A stretch of 64,000 bases of DNA from Reticulascus tulasneorum (taxonomy: Eukaryota > Ascomycota > Sordariomycetes > Glomerellales > Reticulascaceae): assembly GCA_001557505.1 (NCBI GenBank), contig LSAX01000001.1, positions 4,588,001 through 4,652,000 of the forward strand, in the 5' to 3' direction. Shown piece after piece: positions 54,757-64,000 of the stretch (position 1 is its first letter; every line of letters begins with the position of its first letter). The position numbers and the translations under genes were made by a program. Below the pieces are notes generated by a model. The model made no database searches. It was given only the letters and a program-made list of their open reading frames with translations, and was not told where the DNA came from.

Positions 54757-57700
54757 CGTAGCGGTTGAGAGGTGCTAGTCCCGGGGGCCCGGGGGGGCGG
54801 TGTATTGTTGGAGATTCGAATACAGAAAAAAATGGATGTGAAGGGGTGAAAACCGAAGAAAATCAGAAATGCTGCATGAAAGAGCGTCAAAGGCAGAAAG
54901 AAACCGATAAGAAGGGTTGAAAGTTGAGTCCAAACGGCGACTTCGGGTATTTTGTCGTTATTCGCCTTCTTTAGACAGCAGGATGCTCACGTCAACAGGT
55001 GATGCGGCGTTGTCGACCGAATTGATGAGATGACTAAGCATTTGTGGATGGCTCGAGATTCTCGGCTAGAGACTGACCCCTGGTTTTCCCAACTGGGCCT
55101 AGCGCTCGGTGATGCAATTTTCTTTTTCCGAGCACCTTCATCGCAGCCAGGACTCCGTCACACGCACAAGCACCAGATCGCGACAGCTTCAACTATGCCA
55201 ACTCCGTCTTCAGTAACGGTCAATCAAGCTGCGCAAAGCCATAGGCTAGCATCTTACCCAGAAGATTAAATTGCCTCGGAGTCGATCCTCGATCTTCATG
55301 CAATGCATCCAACGTTAAATCTTCCGGCAGCCCGATCCATCCGTCCAGGCTGATGCAGTTGTAGATTGCGGGTGTGTTGGAACAACGGAAACATGAATGA
55401 CGCCGACCCAAAGAACCGGAATGCTAAGAAGTCTGGTGCCTTCATCCAGATTTATCCTGATCGTGATCTTCAGAGATTATTTTCACGGCAAATTCGGGTA
55501 GCTGGCATCTTCGCAATAGAAACCCGGGAGTTTGTCCTTTTGACTTCAGCCGAGATTGAGTTTCGTTTCGACAATGTGCTTCCAGAAGTCCTACCGTGAC
55601 GCTCTCTTAATGCTCCACGGGTAGAGGGATTCGAATACCAGGTACGAGCTTAGTTGGCTCGATATGACACGGGATGCAAGGACGGGATGCTAGCATACCG
55701 TTGTCTTACTACAAGGCTGGGCTGTGCTTGTCGGGTATGCTATCCACTACTCCAATACTGCGCCGCTCTCAAATCGGAGCTCGGGATGCGGGATCTAACG
55801 CCGTGCTCAGGACGCTTTGGAAGCTTTCATCTTTGGCACAAGTCACGATAGTTTTCACCGGACCAGGTGTGAACAGGCAGAGAAGTCGAATGGCCGTTCT
55901 TTTGTGCTTTGTGGATTTCGGGTCCTGCCGAATTTAAATTCACCATCTTCAGAAGCTATGGGGTAAACATGTGGTCTTCGCCGGCCAGAAATTAATACCT
56001 ACGTTAAGGGCTCAGCCGTCGACTGCGATGGTGAGGCTGCAGAAAGGATTTAGGCAAAAGTCACTACCGCTGAGCGACTGACGACGACTGGGACATCGCT
56101 GCCGCTCTGTGCTACTGCTCATGCGTCACCGCATTTTCTCGGAAGGAGGAGCGCAGTGGTGGGATTTTCGTGGACTCCTCAGAAAACTGTCCGTAGACTT
56201 GACATTGCATAAAGTGATTAACCTTGAAGTGGTAGATAAGCCGCTGATTCGGATTCATGGAGAGAAATGAGCCACCTGCTGCTGTCTTGGTTTCATCTTC
56301 TCCCAGAAACAGCGCAAGATGGAGAGCTTCTGTAACATTTCGGCTCTTGATGTGCTTTATACTGCCGATTGCCAGTGGCTGTCGTCACCAGCCTGTTCAG
56401 CCTGCCGCGGTAGTTATACCGTATATCTAATGACGGTTACGTCTTGGTAATATAAACCTGTGACATGGAAAAAAGACAATTGCTTGCTGCGAGGGAACAC
56501 TGGACACATACAGTACTGTTGCCAGCACTTCCAGTGGCATCATCGTAGCACAGGGACAGAACAGGTGGACCTAGTATCAATTCAGCCCGAAATCTGCAGC
56601 AGACTCTAGAGTCAGCCGTTTGCAACGCCCTTCTTTATAACCACCGTATCAGGAAGCAAAGCTCTGCCCCGTAATGCATCCGCAACATTAGCACATCCAG
56701 AAGCGTATTATGCAAACCATCCTGCACGGCACATCCTGCGGTATCCTGCGAACCAGCCAATGGCCAATCGCACCGTTATAAACACACCACCAACCAGTTC
56801 ACCTGCTTATCAAGTCTGGTCGTCTGCATGGTACACACCCCGATGGTGGGCGTGCTACGGTGGCGATCACTGGCTCGCCAAACACTTGCCTTCGCACTAG
56901 CGGGCTAGATGAGCACACTACTACAGTCCGGTCTGCTTGAGATAGGCAGGTTGAACTCTAATATGTTACGTATTCAATCCCTAGCAAGCCACGCCCAGGT
57001 GCTGAACAGGAAGTGACCCCGCAAATCAAACTTAGTGGTACATGTGGCCTAGTTTTGGAAGTATGCTCGATTCTTCACGAAGTAGATCCGAAGGCCGTAC
57101 TCATAGAGATAGTGGCATCAACTACTGGGCCGTCTTGAAGATGATTCTTAATCATATGGATCACAGTACCACATCTACCTATGATTTCACTGCGATCACC
57201 TGCACATACCTAAATTGCCTATGTTTCCTCTGAGAATATCTTTTTGGCAAAGATTGATATGGAACCTGGGGTCCAGAGCCCAAAATTGCAGTCTAGAAAG
57301 ATTTGCGGGCGGATGTGAAACCGTCACAAGGGCGAAGGATGAGTACGAATTCCAAGGAGATTTCATCCATAATTTATCAGCCAGCCCTCGGACCTGCACT
57401 CTTGGGGATGCACCGGCTCCCGGATTGGTTCGGCAGACCATGATAGAAGGAGCGTTGCTTGACATCGGTGTATTGGGGATGTGCCATTAGCAGACACTAG
57501 TTCGTGATCATCACGACTACCGACAGTCAGAGCGAGGGTATTTCGAGGCATGGGCGACGGAAGTCGTGGTAAGTCTGGTCGTAGGCATGTACACACTGAC
57601 AATTAGCCTACTTCGTTCCTGTCCAATGAGTAGTGTCGATGGACTGTGATCTTCAAGAACCAGAGACAAGTTCTGGAAAGAGATAAAAAGTTGATACGAT

Positions 57701-58965
57701 GAGCTGCATATTTCGTACGCACACTAAGGATAGTACTGTTGTCCACTGGGTCCTAATGAGGGAATAAAAAGCAATTACGAGCAGATGCTCAACAAGGTTT
57801 GCCGACGCGAGTCATTCTACATGCACGCCCTGCCACAGACCCAAGTAAATGGTCAAAACCCTACAGCTTCAGTGGGGAGTGAGAATTTCAGTGGTACAAA
57901 ATTGCATGACCATACCGAGACATGCGAAATCTACGGTTGTGATTTCCACTGCCAGGAGCGCGACGGAGCAGTCATTTCTAGCACTGTCTGGCTCGAGTCA
58001 GTCTTGTTTCTTCCCCATCAGAGGCACTTAGGATATCAATAGTTCTGGAACGGCACTGTGGAATCGCGCTGCGGCTGGGCTGGAGGTTCGAGGTTTGTGG
58101 TTGAGAATGGTGTTGGGCAAGGCGGACAGGGGGGCAGCGGCGATCAGCCAGTCGTCCCCCGGGAGTGCGGCTGTGAATCTGCGGACTGCACTAGGGATGT
58201 GTGATTCCAAGATTTGCGGTGGACCTGTGAAGTGTCGAGCCCACCAATTATACCGAGCTAGAATTATGGCTTTGTCGCATTGGCCCCCCACCGCACGATA
58301 TGTTCTTCTTCACCTGAGCTTTTGAAGGGCGGGAAGCGAAGGAAGACTGGGAAACGAAACGAAGCTCCATGCCAATACCGACAACCGCTGACGATCACTC
58401 ATCAGACGTGCCAGTCGCAGATACAGCAGTTGTCTGCATATGCTGTTTCAGGGAATCCTTGCATATAACTCTCGTGGCATTACCAGAAGCGGAAGCCTGA
58501 TTCGCTGGAATCCGATGCAAACAAGACCATGATACCTTGCTAGCACGTAGCTGCTGGCTAGCGAGACCGAAAAGCCGGTGCTGGCTCCAAGACATTCCGT
58601 CAAAACGCCCGCCAAATGCAGACGTTAGCGTTTTGACATGGAAGCTAGAGTGGTGTGGTCAAGTGTCTGGCATTAATACTAATACAGAGCGGCAACGACA
58701 CAGCGGCGGAGGCAGCTTGGGTTATGCCCAGCCTATACGTTATAGCGTGCCATGACTGGCAGCCAGCTGATGCGTGCGTTGTGAATGGGGGCATTCCAAT
58801 TCGTTGGACGAGGTAGCCAGTGGGAGATTTGGATGCTGCTCGGCCGCGTTTTGTCCATGGAAGCTTTCCACGGCTTCTTGTCCGTGCGCAGGCGGCTGGA
58901 TGAAGACGAAATGACACCATGCTCTGCTCAGCTGTGGATGGGTGATGAGATTCGGAGATTGTGCC

Positions 58966-58986
58966 AAAAAAAAAAAAAAAAAAAAA
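58966..58986. repeat. Poly(A) run of 21
   Basis: Uninterrupted run of 21 A on the + strand. No adjacent retroelement coding sequence or target-site duplication was noticed. Confidence 0.9.
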
Positions 58987-60345
58987 GACAGGACAATGCA
59001 GGAATCGTGTCGCCTGAGGAGACGTGCGACATCTTGGAGGGACTGCTGATGTTTTTTTCTTTCACAATGTGTGTAGCTGAGACGGGAGCTACAGAGAGAG
59101 GCGGTCCCAAGGGAGAGGGGACGGGGTTATCGCCATCTCCGATTCCCGCTAGACAGCTTGGCCACATGGCCAGTACCCAGTGAGAACTGAGAAGTGAGAG
59201 AAGTGGAAGCCATCGATCTGTTTCTTATTGTACACCCCCCGACACACTCGCAACCTTAATGTATGCACTCCCCTATCTGCATCGACTTTCCAGGTACAAA
59301 TGCAGAGAGACGAGAGAATAGGATCAATGGCCACTCGCCCTGATTCACGGCAAGCGAAGCGAAGATGCCGAAAGCCAGCAGTACTTGGCTGAACGCCTTC
59401 AACCTGATTGCATGCAGCTGCCCTGGGTTAAAATTGGGGAGTGGGAAGACGCTGACCGGATTGGCATGTGCTGCGATCTTCAGGCACGAAGATCTGCCCA
59501 CCTTAACCGTGCCTGACTCGTAGGCAAGAAGGTTAATTGAGGAGGGCTCGTGAGTCTGGGGAAAACGGCAAATTTTTCTTTCTTTTGGAAGCCCAGGTAC
59601 CGCGTTTGTGACGAGAACAGGAGCCCGTAGTTCGTATAGGCACACAGGCAGACAGACAAGCAGACCGGCCGGGCGACTCCTTGCTTTCATCTCTTGCCGT
59701 GCCGGGAGCGACGCGTACCTGAATACTCGACGCGTGGAATAAGAAGCATCAATTTAGCAGGGCTTGTCGAGTGAGGGCACGGAGGGGCACAAGACCCTAG
59801 CCAGCCACTTGCCAGAAGGGGTTTGGGAAGAACACAAATTGGGGAACTCGACTGACAAAAAGCACCCTGTGAGACGTCATCAATCAAAGGCGGCGCCATT
59901 ACTCGCACTGACTGTATGAATATCACCATGATATTGCCACACCCAAGAACTGTCTTTCAAACCTTCCCATCCGCGCCCGACTGGAGACTCGACGTTCTTT
60001 TCTTTCATTCGGTCTCTACCATATGCATGCCGCATTGATACTGAAGAGTCGAGGATGCTCGCTACCCAACTTGGATAGGGCAATGATCCCCAGAGGGCTG
60101 TATGATCTGCCCATCCGAAGAATACGAGTGGAAGAATTTGAAACCTGTAGAACCATGGGGATCGGAGGCTAGGTTATTATGCTGCAAGAAATCACCCGCA
60201 AACCCTCCCCCCCCCCCATCATCCGGCTCAGCAATTGTTTCGAAACACGGCCTCGCCGATTCCAGCGCAGCAGTGCTGCAAAGGCTAATAGCACGACATG
60301 TCACACAGATTACAGCAGCCTCTTCGCTTCCGCCATGTCTGCCGA

Positions 60346-60368
60346 AGTTCGAAGTTCGAAGTTCGAGA
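60346..60368. repeat. GAAGTTC tandem unit
   Basis: Three tandem copies of the palindrome-like unit GAAGTTC(GA) in non-coding DNA. Confidence 0.6.
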
Positions 60369-61714
60369 CAAAGTGTGGCCAAATTTCTCAGGACCGCAAG
60401 TCATGCATGCAGCGCAAGCTATCGTGGAGAGATACCCCCAGACAGCGAGCGAGCGCAGCTCATTGTCCAGGCAAAGACAAAAAGAAAAGAGAGAAAAAAA
60501 AGGAAGAAAAGGAAATGAAGAGCAGGAAAGTCTCAGCGTCCCATCATGACACAGGGCCAGGAGGTGAGCAGGTGAACATTCCACAAGTAACTCTCTCTAT
60601 ATCCGTAACCATCAGTCACGGCTATTTGGTGTATCTTGGTTGGTAAAGTTTGCTCCCGACTTGTGTGCCGAAGGATGAACATCTAGACCCTGTGGTTCTA
60701 AACCATCGTTGCATGCATACGGACACGGCATCGCTGAGTAGAGACTCAACGTCCCAACAAAGCTACGCCGCTGACACGATGATTGAGGAGTGGCGTATCG
60801 TGTAGTGTCGTGCCAGCACCTGCGAGCCCATGGTATCATTCCATCTCAAATATCCGTCGATTAATCTTTTTACTGTAAGATCGTCCGCCAGCACCCCGGC
60901 GATTGGATCTGGTCAGTTGTCTACCTTGGTCAGACGGCGGAGGGTTACAGAGGACGAGCCGCTGAGGTTGTGTGCGGCGAGGCTCCGAGGTCAGCTCAGG
61001 TCAGCTCAGGCAGCTTACTGCACTGCAACTAACAGGGTTGGGGGAGCTTTCCCCAGGGGGTCCGCCAAGTAATCGGGTCCCCCGGATCAGTTGAAGTGGC
61101 TCCCCCCTCACTTTCCAGTACCAGGGCACCACACCATGGCCACCCCCTCTGTGCACCTCACCTGTACCTTGGGTCATCCGTCCCTGAGTTACAGGGTGGC
61201 AGCTGAGAACAGCTCTACGCTGCACGGTTCAGAGTAACAAATGGAGCGCGAAGGAAGAGAAAAGCAGTGCTTGATCTTCCTGGGCATTCATCGGAGGATG
61301 CTTGCGAAACTACATGCCAGCCAGGTGGCCCGCATGGAGTCCAGGTGACCTCTGTCCGAAGCTTCCAGACAGAAGCGGACAGAAGAAGCTGGACCTGAAG
61401 GGGCCGGCCCCAGAAGAGAGCTGAGCTGTGATGAGCTCTCGCATACTGGAGACACACCCCGAGCTTCACCATCTGCACTTGGGGTGTATGTGTAACCGAA
61501 GACACCCTAAACCTTTCAGTTTAGACCCCAAGCTGTGTTCTGCATCCCCCACTAATTCTCCAGCTACAGGGCAGGTAAGAGTAAGACGCGCCCCCCCTTC
61601 CCATGGATCGCCTCGGATGATTTGCCCTGATCACTCTCATGCACAAGCTCACTAATAATTAATGATTAAACCTACCTTACCTACGTGCCTACATACCTGC
61701 TTCCCATCTCGCAC

Positions 61715-61738
61715 TGCCTGCCTGCCTGCCTGCCTGCC
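61715..61738. repeat. TGCC tetranucleotide microsatellite
   Basis: Six uninterrupted TGCC units in non-coding DNA, preceded by CCTACGTGCCTACATACCTGC-like words. Confidence 0.85.
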
Positions 61739-61939
61739 CGTCATAGGGCAACTTAGCGTGTCACTCTCCGTCCAAGGTACAAGGGCTGCTAGCGGCCACA
61801 CAGGCGGAGGGTAGCTGCATCCGTCCAACAGAGATGTATCTTTTAGCGACGCAATTGCTGTTGGGGCTACATGCTGTGTGTTCCATGACCTTGGTCGTAA
61901 TCGGTGCTTCGCGAGTAGCCTGGGAGCAGCTGAGGTGTG

Positions 61940-62602
61940 TCGTTTCTTCCTTCCATCCATCCATGGGACAATCCATCCCCCATCTCCAGTTTTAATTTTT
62001 TCTCTGACTCCGTCGCTCGTCCCTTTTTTTTTCTTTCCTTTCTCACTTTCGCACCCTCCCCTAACGCATTCACTCACTCACACCACTTCCTCCTCTCTCC
62101 ACCCTCTTCCTCCTCTCTCCCAATCCACATTTCATCGACAACCCGGTCTCTCTTCTTTCCTCTCCTCCCTCCTCTCTTCTCCACGTCTCTTTCTTCCTCT
62201 TTCTTGCTGCACCTCAGGTTGTGTCTTGTCTGCTCTCTATCTCTCTCTCTCTCGTCTCGTCTCTCTGCTATTGCGCGCGTTGAGCTGCGAGTTTGCAAAA
62301 CACAGAAGCATTGGATCCTTTTCTTGCGGATTGTTCGTTTGCGTTACAAAGTCCCTGCCGCCTGCTTGCCCCGTTACGCTACCTTACGCTACGTACCTCC
62401 CAGCCAAATCATCTCCGAGGGAAGCTCGACACCCTAAAACTCTGCACCCGTCGTCATTTGCTCCCCTACCGATTTCTTCCTCCGCGAAAAAAAAAAAAAT
62501 CCTTTGCAATAATTCAACCCCCCTCCACTTGCCCCTCTACGACCTACACGAATTTCATCTCCTCGATTGAGTTTGGAAGAGTGTTTTAGCTGGCGCCCAA
62601 AA
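61940..62602 (+). promoter_or_regulatory. Pyrimidine-rich promoter/leader of a probable downstream + strand gene
   Basis: About 650 bp are strongly enriched for CT on the + strand (runs of TCCTC, CTCTCTCT near 62240, TTTCTTTCC), typical of fungal core promoters and long leaders of regulatory genes. It ends at a perfect donor GTAAGT (62603). Frames across it (230 codons at 61878-62570) are compositional. I interpret it as the transcription start region and first leader exon of a gene whose coding part starts at or beyond the right edge. Confidence 0.4.
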
Positions 62603-64000
62603 GTAAGTCTCAATTTCTTTCTGTTGTTCTCTTTGCCCGCATGCCCGCGGGGGGGATCTTGGCTCGGATTCGATGGCAGCCTCGTTTCTCGGTTTGCTCG
62701 GCTACCCCTCCATGACGGAACAAGCGCTTTTGGGAACCTCGAGACGGATGATGGACACCTGGATTAGCCTTGCTGGATAACTTCGAATATCGAATGGATC
62801 GCTCTTTTAGGTTGGGCTGAGGTCAACCCCTCTATGCATCGTGGATCATCCTGGGGCGCACGCGGATCGTCGATCATTTCCATCGCTGCCGAAGACCGAA
62901 ACTGTTGCGGTCGCGCACCAGCTCCGTCAAACTTGAATCACTGCGACGACGACACGGCTGTCCAAACGATGGCCATTTCCCTAAATCCAATCCATTGCCG
63001 TGCACACCCGTATCGAAACATGCGACAAAAACCCTCTTTGCGCATTTTGTCGCAGTATTCCTGGCACCTCCCTCACGTCACTTCTAATCGCGCGCCCCAC
63101 CTTGGACCGCGCCGAAGTCCAAGACGTCGAATTCCAAGACAACCTCTTGACTCTGTGTGATCGAGAGGGGATCGGAAACTGAGAGGCTTGGCCATAAGTT
63201 ATGACAATCTAGGGGCGGGGTGATTTGTAAGAGCCTGGGACTTTTGGAAGTGGGGAATTGAAGGATTGGAACGCTCTTTTCTTCCTCGAGTCGCACTTTG
63301 GCCAACACACTCCCGGTATCGTGGTGGCTTCGAACGCGTCAATCGCCGACTGCCCCCAAATTGTCGCGACCCGCTCCTGATAGACCTCAATATTGCTGGA
63401 CGATCCACTGCAGTTTCTGGGCCATCTTGTCGCATAGTACTGGTTGGATTTAGGAATCGAGGCTCTTCCCAACTGCATCCCTGCTCATGGGCTGCATCGA
63501 CTAGGCCTCCGTGAGCTGGAGCAGCAATCTTGTTTCTTGGTGGTACACAAACCTTCTGCAGTCATTTCCCTGCCCCGACTCACAGGCTAGGTGGTTTGGT
63601 GGGTCGAGACACTCCCAACCAGCTATCACGTTCCGAAATCAATATTACTCGCGCTCGATCAACCACTCTGTGTTTAAGCCGTTATACCTCTACAACCATA
63701 ACTCTGGCTCTTCTCTTCGCGTTTGCCGCCTGTCCAGCAAAGACTTGTCTCTTCGCTCGAGATGTAACATTGTTGGTATTGGGATCAACCAAGGCTACCG
63801 GGAGAACATCCTCTTCCGGAACGGAGAATGAGCCTGATTGCGCCGTACAGGGGACGAGGGCAAGAAAGAGAGGGATATCGCTTCCTAGGAACATCATTCT
63901 TCGGTTGATTCAGACGACGCCTACCGCGCAGCGCTGCATCTGTAGACCACAAGATCGCCGATCTCGAGGAAACTCCCGTTGATGCCCGGTTAAGTTGTCC
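62603..64000 (+). other. Possible long leader intron and right-edge region
   Basis: From the GTAAGT donor at 62603 to the window end no convincing coding region begins. The frame at 63530-63982 (150 codons) has no domain. In the last 70 bases another frame reads VDHKIADLEETPVDAR before a possible GTTAAG donor at 63989; it looks protein-like but has no ATG within the window. Nothing firmer can be said. Confidence 0.3.

Larger units (their letters stand above)
54757..61900. other. 7 kb region without supported genes
   Basis: The Ecm29 promoter is expected next to 54756. Beyond it, frames are at most about 155 codons, low-complexity or antisense, and none has a domain, signal peptide or splice-consistent partner that I recognise. 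Simple repeats: A21 (58966-58986), a thrice-repeated GAAGTTC unit (about 60346-60368), a doubled GGTCAGCTCA unit (about 60990-61009) and TGCC repeats at 61715-61738. Genes with many short exons or non-coding RNAs could be missed here. Confidence 0.4.

Noticed and set aside
55615..55660. GATTCGAAT-type words as tRNA T-loops (also near 24131, 48277 and 54815)
   Set aside because: No matching acceptor, D or anticodon stems could be folded around them by eye.
58966..58986. Poly(A) run as a retroposon tail
   Set aside because: No reverse-transcriptase frame, target-site duplication or processed-gene sequence was seen next to it.
61878..62570. 230-codon open frame (+) of Ser/Leu/Pro/Phe
   Set aside because: It follows from CT-rich DNA lacking stop codons; two overlapping frames show the same composition. 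Better explained as promoter or leader.

Overview
The window looks like nuclear DNA from a filamentous ascomycete (Pezizomycotina; I infer a plant- or litter-associated species, probably a Sordariomycete). Support: short 49-74 bp spliceosomal introns with GTAAGT/GTATGT-type donors and CTAAC/CTGAC-like branch points, no operons, kilobase-scale intergenic spaces, a CBM1-tagged AA9 polysaccharide monooxygenase, several small secreted proteins, and clear orthologues of fungal housekeeping proteins. I found no rRNA, tRNA, CRISPR, prophage or intact transposon.

Layout. 1-2720 (+): 3' part of an oligopeptide transporter (OPT family), 7 exons visible. 2.7-12.3 kb: three isolated genes for secreted or surface proteins, all +, separated by 1.7-2.8 kb of apparently non-coding DNA: a Bys1/thaumatin-like protein, a cysteine-rich secreted phospholipase A2-like protein with 7 exons, and a GPI-anchored small protein. 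12.8-14.2 kb (-): polytopic membrane protein of unknown function. 15.2-15.5 kb (-): a possible small cysteine-rich secreted protein. 18.3-20.6 kb (-): cytochrome b5-fused sphingolipid delta-8-type desaturase. 20.6-26.9 kb: long region without convincing genes. 26.9-30.3 kb: divergent pair, an adenosine/adenine deaminase-family enzyme (-) and an allantoate-permease-like MFS carrier (+). Their shared promoter contains an exact TCGG-N6-CCGA (UaY/Ppr1-type) site and four GATA-factor sites. 32.0-34.7 kb: convergent AA9-CBM1 LPMO (+) and acyltransferase-3 membrane protein (-). 37.0-37.5 kb (-): small secreted protein. 39.3-41.8 kb (-): amidophosphoribosyltransferase (Ade4/PurF), reconstructed as 14 exons with two 17-nt micro-exons and one GC-AG intron. 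42.5-44.8 kb (-): germinal-centre-kinase (STE20-like) protein kinase. 46.5-48.2 kb (-): UBA-UAS-UIM-UBX Cdc48 adaptor. 49.0-54.8 kb (-): proteasome scaffold Ecm29. 54.8-64 kb: long non-coding stretch ending in a pyrimidine-rich block that looks like the promoter/leader of a + strand gene lying mostly beyond the window.

Functional themes. Purine metabolism appears three times within 15 kb (deaminase, permease, first committed enzyme of de novo synthesis), and the deaminase/permease pair has promoter elements consistent with joint purine and nitrogen control. Two adjacent genes (Ubx adaptor, Ecm29) both serve the ubiquitin-proteasome system. A palindrome, TACTACGTAGTA, occurs exactly three times in intergenic DNA with further near matches, and nothing annotated here explains it.

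Exon boundaries were worked out by hand from splice signals and conserved reading frames. Family names rest on recognisable motifs, not on database searches.
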